NCBI GenBank assembly: GCA_944472135.2
Contig: OX235263.1
Coordinates: forward strand, 88,320,721 to 88,384,720
DNA length: 64,000 nt
DNA from: Trichobilharzia regenti
Taxonomy: Eukaryota > Platyhelminthes > Trematoda > Strigeidida > Schistosomatidae
Reading direction: 5' to 3'
Below the pieces are notes generated by a model. It did no database searches, was not told the origin of the DNA, and saw nothing but the letters and a program-made list of their open reading frames with translations. How positions within the stretch are numbered: the first letter of the stretch is position 1; each line of letters begins with the position of its first letter. The translations under genes and the position numbers were made by a program. Shown piece after piece: positions 10,451-20,879 of this stretch.

Positions 10451-10732
10451 CAAGTCTAAGTTTTGATGATATTAGATAGTTGGAGGCAAGCGGAAGGAAG
10501 CCCAACTAGACCTAGGTTTCGTGTCAGTTGGCAGTCGGCATATCTGCAACCTTGAAGAAAATCATGTCCCTTCTGAGTTTCGAACCCGCGTCACCCAGTG
10601 AGTTCTGCAGTCAGAAACACCACCACTCTGCTATTCGGGCTTGCGACTGACCTCCTGTAGGACTGTAGTGGGTAGTTTGATTGGACACTAAGACTACGCT
10701 AGTTACTAGTGTCCAATCAAGTCTAAGTTTTG
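10451..10732. mobile_element. Family E SINE, 5' inverted (twin-primed), 15-bp TSD
   Basis: The direct repeat CAAGTCTAAGTTTTG lies at 10451-10465 and 10718-10732. Inside, 10466-10690 is a minus-strand head plus body: A-box AATAGCAGAGTGGTGG, B-box CGGGTTCGAAACTC, and ribozyme-like ACACGAAACCTAGGTC. The right end (about 10688-10717) is the 3' terminus in plus orientation, matching 39530-39550 (CTAGTTACTARTGTCYAATC). An inverted 5' segment followed by the 3' end within one TSD is the classic outcome of twin priming. Confidence 0.75.
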
Positions 10733-10734
10733 TT

Positions 10735-10969
10735 TGTTAGTGAAGACGTAAGTTGATTAACTTTTTTGGTGTTATATACTACTAATTTATATGAGTAGTT
10801 AGTTGGAATCAGCTGACAACAAACAATAGTGTTTGCTAGGTAGCCAATTGGAAGGGGGAATGGATTCATAACATAGCCAGACAACGATATTGATTGTAGC
10901 GTTGCTATGGTTATGTAGTGACATCAATAAAATATTACCAAAAAATACTTTAACACTCTAGATGGCACT
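10735..10969. other. Intergenic, nothing recognised
   Basis: AT-rich spacer with no recognisable element. Confidence 0.5.
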
Positions 10970-11665
10970 GTTGTCTTACATCGTATTATTGTCTCTTTCA
11001 CGGGTTCTCATCATTTGCAAACTACCTGAAATTACAAAGGGCTTCTATCCGGTTTACATAGCATATTCCAAGAAACTTTTGCTTAGAAGGAAGCAAATAT
11101 TTACAAAGTGCAATTAACAGACACTTATCGTGTGGATACGGGTCACTTTGCCGAGATTTCCAAATCCTTCAAAGTATATTAAGCATTCAAAGGACAGCGA
11201 ATCTACTGGGATTTACTGCTGAAGCAATTGCAATCAAATATTTCAGACCAAACTTATGCACACAGCAAGAGAGTGTAGTCAATCTCTCACTCCCTTGGAA
11301 AACATATCACTTTCATTACACTCAGCTCACTAATCAAGTTTTCAAATTGATGAACTTTGACCTTCTTGAGTTGACATGTTGACGTACGAGCTAACATTAT
11401 TTATTAGACTTTTCTGTTTTCTGTCTTCTCTCACCCCTCTCCCCCTTTCTTTCATAGTTTGATGGTATATAAATTGATGGTAACTTAAATTATAAATTGT
11501 AATACTTATATTCCGGATGCGCTCATCTTATAATGTTTTCTCTAATACGTCTCAAACATTGAAGTATGAAGCGTTATTATTTGTAAACATTATAATTTCC
11601 GATAGTTTGCAGCAGCTGATGAGAACCTGTGAAATAGAATGATGCTGTCATTTTATGCCGCCAAT
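10970..11665 (+). mobile_element. PLE C-terminal remnant flanked by inverted hammerhead-like ends
   Basis: At 11150-11330 a broken plus frame reads LGFTAEAIAIKYFRPNLCTQ and NLSLPWKT, the conserved C-terminus that follows the GIY-YIG domain in the PLEs here. The ends at 10970-11040 (minus) and 11585-11660 (plus) are inverted copies of one another, and each holds a TGATGAGAAC..GTGAAA motif. Confidence 0.65.
11607..11650 (+). ncRNA. Hammerhead-like motif at PLE 3' end
   Basis: CAGCAGCTGATGAGAACC with a perfect CTGATGA at 11616-11622, GAAA at 11631-11634, and a downstream GATGCTGTC able to pair with CAGCA for stem I. Stem II (GAACCTGT) is too short to fold well. An inverted partner lies at 10993-11020. 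Confidence 0.45.
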
Positions 11666-11734
11666 CTTGTCTTTCTTGCTCTATCAAAATTTATCAAGGG
11701 GACCAAATGTATGAAATATTGTCTCTGTTTTAGA

Positions 11735-12609
11735 CAATGGTGTCGAATATGTTCTTTGTGCCTTCCTTGCATACACACCTGCTTTTCACTCTGTACCTAG
11801 GCCACCTTTTGCTAGACAAGCTTGCTACGACACAAGCAAAGAAACAGTATACTGCACATAAAAGGAATTCTTCCTTGTGCTTTACCTACTGTAGTTGGTG
11901 TCTTTCAAGGTGCTGTTCTTTCTCCTTATCTGTCTTCCTCTTACTTGACTAGCTCCATTCTGAGGAAACCAACCGTGTTAAGTACTCCAAAGATCTGACT
12001 GTTTCTATGTCGGCGGTTACTTCTCAGTCAGACTGTTCCAATATGGATAACTTTTTATCAGAAATTAATCAGTGATCTTCATCAAGTGCTTTTAAGCTTA
12101 ATACCTCAGAATGACAGGTGGTTATTTTCACTTTTACATGCAGGCATGATTTACATGAACTGGTTAGTTTGCACGGTTCCACTGTCGTAGATGGTACTGA
12201 AGTTGAAACTAAATCCAGCGGTAAATGCCTTGGACTTTGTATTTCTTCTCATCACCTTTTCTGGTCTTCCCACATCATTTTAGTTTTCAGAAAGGTGTAT
12301 CGTTTTACGTTTAACTTCAGGAAGTTAAGACGATCTAATGTTATTCTGTCTCTATTGTTACCGTTTGTTAATTCTTGTATTCTCCCTATCCTTCTTTACT
12401 ACTCCTCCACAACTTAACCTTTCCCGGGTTACTTAAGAAAGACTTTGCTGTATGGCGTGGGGCACTAAAATCCGTCAGTAGGCTGAGTCGGGTGTTGTTA
12501 AACCAATTTGTTAGTACTATTGTAGATAAACACTTGGACTCATGCAAGAAATTAGCAAATATTATCTCGCCAGCCTCTCAGTATCCTCTCTCTCTCTCTC
12601 TCTCTCTCT

Positions 12610-12679
<70 letters not shown>

Positions 12680-12860
12680 ACTCTCCGGTTTGCATCTCAT
12701 CAGGTGGGGGAACTAGAAGCAATTATAGAAGACTACATGCCCGGACGACTAAGTAGAAAAACTCTACAATACCTTATTTGGCAAGCACATATTTTATGTG
12801 ATCAGAAAAGTGTCGGACAGGAAATTAGCAACTTACTGAGGAACTCCAAGTAAAAGACCC
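11735..12860 (+). mobile_element. CR1/jockey-like LINE, RT 3' half, decayed
   Basis: Broken plus-strand frames give GVFQGAVLSPYL (the RT QG motif), KYSKDLTVS where a YADD motif belongs, then SSGKCLGLCIS, FVNSCILPILLYY and PGLLKKDFAVWRGALKSVSR (thumb region). The C-terminus lies at 12720-12852 after an intervening (CT)n/(TA)n tract. The last 40 residues align with 1690-1810. The catalytic Asp pair is lost and there are several stops, so this copy is inactive. Confidence 0.75.
12585..12677. repeat. (CT)n then (TA)n microsatellite inside LINE
   Basis: About 27 bp of CT repeats followed by about 65 bp of TA repeats with one interruption. They interrupt the LINE coding remnant and produce the artificial YIYIY open frames. 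Confidence 0.95.
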
Positions 12861-13199
12861 TATTCGTTTTCTTCATTGTTACATTGTCGTTAATATTTTT
12901 ACTGAATTCAACTTCATATTTATTTCTTATTGAACAATATTATTCATGTAAATGCCGTATTATAATTATTACCCGTGTAATGAAGAGACTAGATGTAATT
13001 CTGTACTATATGCTGAAAATCGCATATTCCATATTTTTATAATTATTGTGAGTTGTAAAGAAGTTTATTGTATGAAGCATTTTATTAGAGGACTTCATAG
13101 TTCTTGCTTATCTGTAACAGCAAATAATAACTCATAATCATATCTAGGCTTCAGGATTTTATGCTGCTAATGAAAACCTGTTATTGCTTCCTTGGGTAC

Positions 13200-13905
13200 C
13201 GAGTAGAGCGTAGAGTCCCAACAGTACATCTTCACTTCATCATGTTCTCTGCAGTCCTCAACAGCTGGTTCCACGATTCTTCGTAGACTGTCAACTCCCC
13301 TTATTCGACCATTTCCGCGTCATCCTTTAACTGATATCCAACTCGTCGTTTCTCATCCACCTTCCATTCGAGGGCCTGTCAGAAGATTCTATTTTTTGCC
13401 GAGCAGTAGGTCCGTTCCCAGAGTTTCTTATTGCTAGTTCTTTCTGGCCGGGCATCTGGTCTTCATTGTGTAGCCAATGAAATGGACAGCTGCTGATAAA
13501 AAGTCTGCAGTGGCCTGTTGGAAATACTCTTCATGCCAGGTTCCTAACCCACATAGAAGAACTGAACACTGTAAGTGAAAATCCGAATTTCGTTCTTTAT
13601 GCTAAGTGTGGAATATCTCCACACTGATTTCAGAGTGACTTAAGGTCTGTTTCACCTTTCTGGATGGGGTAGTAACACCCTCATCCATCCTGCTGGACTG
13701 TAGTTGAGAGGATTCCACCAAGCCAGATAAGTGAAGGTGGGGATCTTTTCCCAATTTATCCCCCTGATAGTGATGGTTGGTGCATATTGTAGCTGTTGCC
13801 GTTGGTTGGTTATCTTCATCAACTCTGTCTTCTCTATGTTCACTTTCAGCCTCCTTGGACAAGAATTCTTCGTTTTCAATTGTCTTCAATGTGGTACTCA
13901 TTCAC
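13200..13905 (-). pseudogene. RTE-type LINE fragment, RT C-terminal region
   Basis: The minus strand at 13905-13650 reads KVNIEKTELMKITNQ, then ITIRGINWEKIPTFTYL, equivalent to HVNIDKTEIMKIPSQ and ISINGKNLKETTSFTYL in the better copy at 31601. The rest to about 13200 is the decayed downstream region with only short matching blocks. Upstream RT motifs are absent. Confidence 0.7.
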
Positions 13906-14125
13906 ATTTGGGGTGTTCGGTCTACGCAAATATATCGCTTATACGAAGCGTTCGAAAAAAATCACCATTGGATACCTGTTTCTCTCGTTTAACATGGTTA
14001 TAAGAAATTGATTCGCTTCAAACAGACAGAGGGACAGAGGGAGAGAGACACCAGAAGCAGTTAAAAATCCTTGAATTTCAGCCCGCTAACTAATAGTTAA
14101 ATGATAAAAACACTTAAATAGAATT

Positions 14126-14715
14126 TAACTGTCTAATTAACAAACTAACTAACTTACTTACTTATTTACCTACTTGCTAACTAACTAACCATGAACTAAC
14201 TAACTGACTGACTAACTAACTGACTGACTAACTAACTAACTTACTTATATAATTACTTACTAATTAATTAATTAACTAACTAACTTATTTACTTACTTAG
14301 TAACTAACTAATTAACTAACTAACTAACTAACTTACTTACTTACGTATTTACTTACTAACTAACTAACCAACTAACTAACTAACGATGAACTAACCAACA
14401 AACTAACTAACTAAGTAACTAACTAACTAACTAACTGACTGACTAACTAACTAACTTACTTTTATACTTACTTACTAATTAATTAGCTAACTGACTTATT
14501 TACTTACTTCGTAACTAACTAATTAACTAACTGACTAACTAACTAACTAACCTACTTACTTATAAACTTACTTACTAACTAACCAACAAACAAACTAACT
14601 AACTAAGTAACTGACTAACTAACTAAGTTACTTACTAACTAAATAACTTACTTACTTACGTATTTACCTACTAACTAACTAAACTAACTAACTAACTAAC
14701 TGACTGACTGACTAA
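14126..14715. repeat. Long tetranucleotide array (CTAA/CTTA)
   Basis: About 590 bp made almost wholly of AACT, TTAC, CTGA and CTTA tetramers in alternating blocks. The blocks switch between purine-rich (AACTAACTAAC) and pyrimidine-rich (TTACTTACTTA) phases many times. No gene. This is a cryptic satellite or microsatellite. Confidence 0.9.
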
Positions 14716-14899
14716 ATAACCAATAGAGTCAATGAGAATCACAATATGCCTTGTCCATTCAATAGTTACAATAAGGAAATAAACAAAATTTGTGACAATA
14801 ATAATCATGATAATAAAATTAACATTTGTTCGATGTCCAAAACTGAGATTTTGGACAACATTTGATGAAGGATTACACAAGCTTGTTTGAATTATATTC

Positions 14900-15825
14900 A
14901 CTGTAAAAATGTATGTATGTATGTATATGTGTATATATATGTATGCATGTGTTCATACTCTACTGATAGTTGGGCATATGTGTTTGTATTCGTATGAGTG
15001 TGTGTGTGTGTGTGTACGCGAGTTCATGAGTACGTGCGCGCATGCGCGTCTACCCTTGTCGTAAAGCTCATAGATGTCTATATAGACACGTAGAGCATAG
15101 CGTGATCAGTTGTTGTTGCTGTTGTTTTTTCTCTCATATTCTCCATTTCCCATTTGTGAGAACATGATTATTATTAATGTCTGGAAATGAAGAGAGAAAG
15201 AAGCAGCAAGAGGAAAAAAACCACCTCAAAGGAAGTAGTAGGTAGACTAGAGGATATAGGCTAAGCGTAAAGAAAAAGAGGTAATGCGTAGGTGGGTGGT
15301 TGGAAGAAGTAGGTGACAACAATGAAGAGGAGTAGTAATCGTAGTAGTAGTAGTGGTGAAACGTCGAAGAACCACTATGGAATTTAGCCTACAATTAAGA
15401 AACACAAAAACCCCCTTTTTTCACTCCTGTACTCTCACTGGATAACATCGTGTGTACACTCACCCCTCCCCCCGCTACCCTACCCTACCCCACCCCAGTC
15501 ACACACACACATACATGCATGCATGGAGATACACGCATTGTAGTGTTGAAATGAATAGAGCATGAATGAAAAGACCAAAAAAACAACAACAACAACAAGA
15601 AAATGAATAAACAAAACAAAATAATACTAAAAAAACAACATGTGCAGCATAGCACGGGGAAGAAAGTGGAAAAACATCCTTAGGAAGAAAAAAAAAGGAA
15701 ATACAGTCTCCAGACGACTGTCATTCAAATTATCTAGGCTGGATATTATAAATTAATAGACTTAATTCTATACAATCTAGCTGTTTACTATGATGCTAGT
15801 ATATATAATTCAGTATTTTAATGTC
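14900..15825. other. Low-complexity spacer
   Basis: (TATG)n at about 14910, (TG)n at 14998-15015, (GTA)n near 15340, and poly-A and CAA runs at 15580-15650. No coding signal was recognised. Confidence 0.5.
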
Positions 15826-15829
15826 ACAA

Positions 15830-16180
15830 AAACTTGAAGACGCAGGCGGTGAAGACGGAAGTTCAGATGAACACAGAGATGACGCAAGTGATGAAGACAA
15901 CCAACCTCCAGAAACTGCAACAACAGCAACAACAACAACAACCAGCACCAATCATTTGAAGAGATTTGATCAGTGGTAACCTTTGTTCACTTACCTAGGA
16001 AGCACGGTTTCAACCACAGGTAACAGAATGGATGAAGATGTCAAAAGCAGGCAGAATCAGAAACCAGTTTGGAAATCTTCTCTTCTCACTCAGCCAGTAT
16101 AAAGAACAAGATTCGAATTCTATTCAACACAAATGTGAAGTCTGTCAGTCGGCTCTTCTATATGACTACAATTATATATA
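15830..16180 (+). pseudogene. RTE-type LINE fragment
   Basis: A (CAA)n run at 15918-15948 sits where the better copy at 31601 has its CAACAA stretch. After it, broken frames give FTYLGSTVSTTGNRMDEDVK (near 15980-16045), the RTE C-terminal block. Then comes the AAGAACAAGATTCGAATTC block equivalent to 32020-32050. It has frameshifts and is truncated at both ends. The last bases run into a (TA)n tract at 16170-16195 before PLE-2. Confidence 0.7.
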
Positions 16181-16219
16181 TATATATATATAGTTATATA
16201 ACTACTTCTTAAATGCACA

Positions 16220-16717
16220 ATGAATGTTCATTTTGTCTACAACAGTTCATACTATAGACAAGTAGATGGAGTAGCTATGGGTTCACCATTAGGCCCAATA
16301 TTAGCTGACTTCTTTCTCGCAAAACTTGAACACGGGGAACTAAAAGACAACATCAAGGAGTTTGATATGTATTACCGATATGTCCATGATATAGTTATCT
16401 TAGCTGATGGGAATGTTGACATAGACGGATTGTTGCTGAAATTCAACAACATCCATCCTTCGCTTACCTTTACATGTGAAGAGGTGCAGGAGAATAAACT
16501 ACATTTTCTGTATGTCTTGTTAAGTAGGAGAGAAGATGGGTCACTTGGGAGAAGCATGGATAGAAAAAGCACATTCACAGGGCAATACACACACTTCCTT
16601 AGTTACGTGCCCATTAAATATAAAAGGAATATTGTTAAATGTCCTGAGAGCATAGCAAGAAGATACGCACGGTTGACCCCATACAAAAGGAATTTGAATA
16701 TATTCACGATTCCTTGA
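16220..16717 (+). pseudogene. PLE-2 reverse transcriptase half, catalytic Asp changed
   Basis: 165 codons. YYRQVDGVAMGSPLGPILAD is followed by YRYVHDIVILADG, where the first Asp of the YVDD box is His. Then come LTFTCEEVQENKLHFLYVLL, REDGSLGRSMDRKSTFTG and VPIKYKRNIVKC. The metal-binding Asp loss means no polymerase activity even if the frame were complete. It ends at a stop just before the connector, which continues in another frame. Confidence 0.87.
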
Positions 16718-17279
16718 CGGAGATGGGTTATCCGAGTAGTTTCATAAAGAAACATATAAAGACACCAGAGAAAAAACCTGAGATTCTGACTGCACGTAAG
16801 AAACCTCTATTTATTAATTTACAATTTAATGGTGACTTATCAAGTGAGATTCTATTCCAAAGACTTTCAAGGAGTATACGTAGAACATTTTGCGCAGCAC
16901 ACCTATGTTTGTCATTTTCTAGCCGATGAATGATTGGGGCGCAAACCAAGCATAAGCTTGATAGTTTTGCCACATCTATGTGCATTTATCAGTTCAACTG
17001 CACCTGCGGTGACAGTTATGTCGGGCGTACTACTGGACAGCTTAGCCAACATGCCACTATTGAACATCTTCCATCGTGGCTTGGCAAGGGACAGACAAAA
17101 CAATCTGTAGCTCAATTTTGTCACATTTAGTCGATAGTGGTCATGTAGTGGAGAAGACGAGAGCTATCAAGGTAATTCATCGTGTCCCACCGAATATTTC
17201 CAATAGACTTCATATTCGTCTACTGCACACAGCTGAGGCGATAGGCATTCGAGCTATTCAACGTAAACTATGCACCTAA
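16714..17279 (+). pseudogene. PLE-2 connector and GIY-YIG endonuclease, broken
   Basis: The connector frame reads LTEMGYPSSFIKKHI, then PLFINLQFNGDLSSEI. After an in-frame stop the nuclease domain follows: SMCIYQFNCTCGDSYVGRTT, then PSWLGKGQTKQS. A frameshift near 17090 moves the remainder to the frame 17076-17279 (HLVDSGHVVEKTRAIKVIHR, HTAEAIGIRAI). The GIY-YIG tyrosines and the CxC knuckle are preserved. The breaks make it non-functional. Confidence 0.85.
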
Positions 17280-17575
17280 AAAAGTTCGTACAACCATTAT
17301 CCCTCCCTTATTGGCGTATTAAGACATAACTAACTGATGACTTCTTGTTTATATTTTCAACCCCTCTCTGATCATCCCTTGATCTTATCACATCTTCACT
17401 AGAAAAACGTGTTTCATTTACTTCCCTTACAATCTAGTATTACTTAATCGGTTCATTTGTTTTTACTAGCCTTTATCGACTACTTCCACCTGAACATTTG
17501 TTTGTTTAATCATGCTGTTTTTCATTATTCGTATTATCACAGATTGCCTCACTTTTTCATCGTTATTATTGATAA

Positions 17576-17578
17576 GAC

Positions 17579-17614
<36 letters not shown>

Positions 17615-17645
17615 TATTATTATTATCATTACTACTATTATGACT
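17576..17645. repeat. (ATT)n microsatellite
   Basis: About 60 bp of ATT/ATC trinucleotide repeat beyond the end of PLE-2, giving polyasparagine and polyisoleucine open frames on the two strands. Confidence 0.95.
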
Positions 17646-17784
17646 AATTGCGCAATTTATACTCACCATCTTATTATCCTATAGACAAAACACCATGATT
17701 AGTTTATATTTGAATTTTTATTTGTAAACTTATGCATATTAGAGTTAAACCTGATGAGATCTAATTGAAAACAGTATTGTCCGC

Positions 17785-18245
17785 TTAAATGTGTTGTTCT
17801 TCTATATGAGTCAGAAAACTGACCAGCGTGTCAAGAAAAACATTTCCAACAGTCTACAACAGACTTTTATCAACAGCTGCCCGCTTCGCTGGCTGACTCC
17901 ATAGTGAAGATCAGACAGTCGGGCGACTGGCTGGCCAGCAAGAAACAGGGGAGAGTCGATAGCTCAACAAATATGTAGGAAAAAATGGAGATGGATGAGG
18001 TATCCGCTAGGCAGGTTGTCGAATAATATCGCACACTGTGCAGGCCAACGCTCGATTGGGATCCGAATTGGAAGTGACGAGTGGGTAGTCATTGCGAGGG
18101 TGACATGGAAGAAATTGTGTAGAGAGGAGGAGATGAGGGACTATGGTCCACCGTAGATCGAGCTGAAGAGGACAGTGAAAAGTAGAACGAAGTGAAAATG
18201 CGTTATTGAAGCCCTATGTTCCACTCCGAACCCAAGGAGATAATA
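17785..18245 (+). pseudogene. RTE-type LINE 3' end
   Basis: Broken frames show VLLYESEN and segments paralleling the IGRKKWRWIGHTLR and WRRSCEEEMKA blocks of 32070-32486. The 3' end reads GAAGCCCTATGTTCCACTCC, then AAGGAGATAATAATTAT, the characteristic RTE tail. It is 5'-truncated and inactive. Confidence 0.75.
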
Positions 18246-18279
18246 ATTATAAATGCTACTCAGTTTGATAATGGCTAGC

Positions 18280-18430
18280 TGTAACATCTGAGATGGGTGG
18301 TGTGTCTTTTCCGATTTAGTACTTTTCAGCTGGATGTAGCTGCCTCCAACCCTCAGTGAGTGATATTATTCCCATTGGGACTGGAAACCATCACCCATCG
18401 TCTTAAATGGCAAAGCATGATGAAGTGAGC
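18280..18430 (-). mobile_element. Family A SINE, decayed minus copy
   Basis: The minus-strand order is B-box region (ATTGGGACTGGAAACC complement), CACTCACTGAGG, a damaged ribozyme (AGCTGGATGTAGCTGCC complement) and the ATCTCAG flank. The core is not recognisable. Confidence 0.5.
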
Positions 18431-18502
18431 AGCATGGTCACAATACCCAATTCTTGTACGACGGGTATCACTTCTTATTTGTTTGAATTCGCTTTATATT
18501 TC

Positions 18503-18722
18503 CACCAAGTGCGTCGATTGTTCAGCGGTTGAACGCTCACCAACTACACCCCACGTGGTTCTGTGTCCGGCCGACACAACCTCAAACCTTTGCAAGCTAA
18601 TAGTAAGGCTGGTAAAGAGGAAAAGTTGGGCGCAAGGGTAGAAACCCCATCCCGTGAAAAAACCTTAAACTTCTCGCTTGAGGCCCTATTTTCCACTCGT
18701 AACGTAAAGGAATAAAAAGAAA
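18503..18722 (+). mobile_element. tRNA-derived SINE, family C, plus copy
   Basis: The head reads GATTGTTCAGCGGTTGAACG. The body AGTTGGGCGCAAGGGTAGAA, CCCCATCCCGTGAAAA and GGCCCTATTTTCCACTCG matches 8945-9170 in reverse. It ends near GTAAAGGAATAAAAAG. The minus-strand open frame here is a shadow. Confidence 0.65.
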
Positions 18723-18847
18723 TATTTCCATTCAATTGATTTTTACGTCAAACAGGAGTGGTCAGTCTCTGCTGATATATCAGCTATCTCCTAGTATGAA
18801 TACTTCGAAGGATGTCCAGAAGTTAGCATGCTGTTATTTACTCCTTG

Positions 18848-19035
18848 GCAGCTAGTAGGCGAATCTAGGAAACTTATCGCGTCTTATTTGGGACTCGTCA
18901 GTGGGATATGCCTTTATCTTAGTGAATGGTGAAGCTCCCATTGAGAGTGGGACACAGTATCCATCCTTTCAAACAGAAAATTCAAAGTTGTATCAAGGGA
19001 TACTGGTTAACAGTGGAATTCAGAATTGGCGTTCA
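18848..19035 (-). mobile_element. Family A SINE, decayed minus copy
   Basis: On the minus strand the ribozyme reads CACTGACGAGTCCCAAATA, then AGACGCGATAAG. The CTGACGA core is kept, but stem II has one mismatch and GAAA is GCGA. B-box and head are largely lost. Confidence 0.55.
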
Positions 19036-19039
19036 CACC

Positions 19040-19615
19040 ATTTTCAGACACATCATCATTGATAACGTTAAGCGTTTCTTTTCTAGGAGGCAGCTAATGC
19101 ATCATTAAAGGCCAGTCGGCATACTTACAGGTTTCAAAAAATGACTGAATTTATCAAGTTAAAAGTCAATATTTTTGTGGAGGTCCTATACTCTGCCTTC
19201 GGAAGGAGGTGAGGGTGAGTGAGAAACTTTTTTGGTCAGTATATTGTACAATTTACTGATTGAGATAAGGTTAGAAGGTGGTAATGCGTTTTCCTATGTT
19301 TTAACCAAAGTCCTTCTAAAGAAAACAATGGTACCTGGGGGTATATCAATAAACACACCAACAAGTGATAAACCTTATCCTGACTTCTTGCTGATGTATG
19401 CCTCATTCTTTATTGTCTGTCGTCTATTCATTAAACTGTCCTCAGAGTACTAAATTCCTTCGAATAGCTCCACCTCAGCATCTCAGCCAGTGGTAGATGA
19501 AATCATTACCGATTCTCCGAAGATATCAGTCTACATATTACCTATATTCTAGTCGGACTGAACTCCCTTAGATCACGAAGTCAACTGCTCTTTATTTCTG
19601 AAATCATATCTGTTT
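19040..19615. other. Intergenic, nothing recognised
   Basis: A 73-codon plus frame (19232-19453) has no recognisable motif. No element was identified. Confidence 0.4.
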
Positions 19616-19619
19616 CGTC

Positions 19620-19835
19620 ATATTTTTGGAATTCTTCATCAGTGCTCACCATGACCCTACAAGGGATCTTCAGGTTACGAGGTAAGCCTGCTGACTATTC
19701 AGGCACTAAGGGAAGAAAATAATCCAATGGCACATGATATCTAATTTCCAGCAATCCATAATTTATCGAATCAGTCCCAAGCCAATGTTATTAGTTAGTA
19801 TTTGTCCAAATACCTGACCTAGTGGACGCCATTAT
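19620..19835 (-). mobile_element. Family B SINE fragment
   Basis: The minus-orientation remnant spans the ribozyme flank, the head region (AATCCAATGGCACATGATAT) and the 5' block (GTTAGTATTTGTCCAAATACC, CTGACCTAGTGGACGCC), matching 33330-33410 and 5700-5730. It is diverged. Confidence 0.5.
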
Positions 19836-20189
19836 AATTCATTATGGCTTATTCTGGTATTAATTCTAAAAACTGACTCGTGTAAGTGAAGTTTACTCCC
19901 CTCTGCCAACCCACGCCTGTCTCCGGCCTCCACCCACGGCTTTTATCGATAACCTTGTTATTCTATTAAAGTGAGAATTCAGGCCATAATCTTTAAGTAA
20001 TTTTTCTAATAACCGTGTCCAACAGACCAGGTTTTTGGACAGATTAACAGAAGGAGACATTATACATTTGTCAATTTGCCTGTTTTTCTTTTAACTGTGC
20101 CTGAGTTCCATTACTAGTATTGATTCGCTGTATTTCCGCTTTTCTATCTATCCTTCAGACTTCTCATTGTTCAAAAATTATTTCATATT

Positions 20190-20345
20190 TATTTGATCAT
20201 GGATTGATATCAGTTAGATAACCATTAGAAACTGAAGAGTACTGGACATCTGTTTCAGCCCCGGGATCTTCCAGTGGGTGAGTACCGATGAAGAGTCTGG
20301 ATCTAGGGAGAAAGAGTTGTCCAGCATTCATGATCACTCTTGAAA
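20190..20345. mobile_element. Family B SINE, short inverted pair
   Basis: The minus tail (GATCATGGATTGATATCAGTT) runs through GGACATCTGTTTCAGCC. It is followed head-to-head by plus GGGTGAGTACCGATGAAGAG, a ribozyme 5' half. The A and B boxes are absent, so this is a fold-back remnant of two ribozyme halves. Confidence 0.55.
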
Positions 20346-20659
20346 CAAACCAGATCCCTGAATTGCCAGCTCTTGGAAATGATTCAGTGATTCAGTCAGA
20401 CGAAATGTGGTGTCTTCCGTGGGTCAAATACTTTTATTGCAGAGGGTAAGTGGTTCGAGTCTCATCCGAACCTTATGGTATTTGATTACTTTCTTGCTAC
20501 ATTAGTTTTTTTATCCAAACATCCTGTCTATTTTGTTATTTCTACATTTCTAACCCCCCAATTGCACAACATGTCAATCTCCTCAGTAATTATGAGGCTA
20601 CTTTGTTTGAGTTTTATCTGTCCCCCTATTTATTATGGCATGCTAATTCCTAGTTATAA

Positions 20660-20830
20660 TTTTTATTAATTTGACCCTTAACCGGAAATTATTCTGAAAC
20701 TTTTCCATCCATTTGATATAAATACACGAATGTACAGCCTAGTTGATGATGACTTCATCGAAAAGAAAATTTTCTTCGCTGCAATTGTCTCTTTAATCAC
20801 TCCTATGACCCAGTGTGTATATTCTGTGAT
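20660..20830 (+). other. PLE terminal region
   Basis: TATAAATACACGAATGTACA and the flanking block TTCTGAAACTTTTCCATCCA match, in reverse, 28740-28800. The hammerhead-like motif sits at 20731-20781. No GIY-YIG sequence is nearby, so this is a solo terminus. Confidence 0.5.
20731..20781 (+). ncRNA. Hammerhead-like PLE terminal motif
   Basis: TGTACAGC, then TTGATGATGACTTCATCGAA, then the perfect palindromic arm AAGAAAATTTTCTT as stem III, then CGCTGCAA. CAGC/GCTG can close stem I, GATG/CATC forms a short stem next to GAAA, and a C sits at the expected cleavage position. The core length departs from CTGANGA, so activity is uncertain. Confidence 0.5.
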
Positions 20831-20879
20831 TCAAATTAAAATTCGAAATGGTTTAATCTAAACGAAATTTTTGATAAGC

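Larger units (their letters stand above)
16205..17320 (+). mobile_element. Penelope-like retroelement, 5'-truncated (PLE-2)
   Basis: Contains the RT C-terminal half (16220-16717), connector (16714-16926) and GIY-YIG region (16930-17279) in three frames. After the last stop the conserved end is still visible out of frame (KKFVQPLSLPYW, near 17280-17320). It is the same family as PLE-1 in layout but diverged from it. Confidence 0.85.

Noticed and set aside
12375..12853. Two overlapping plus open frames of 113 and 103 codons rich in Y and I
   Set aside because: Most of their length is the (CT)n/(TA)n microsatellite read in two frames. Only the ends belong to the decayed LINE.
14090..14720. CRISPR-like or telomere-like array
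   Set aside because: There are no spacers and no fixed repeat unit. It is a tetranucleotide microsatellite with alternating blocks.
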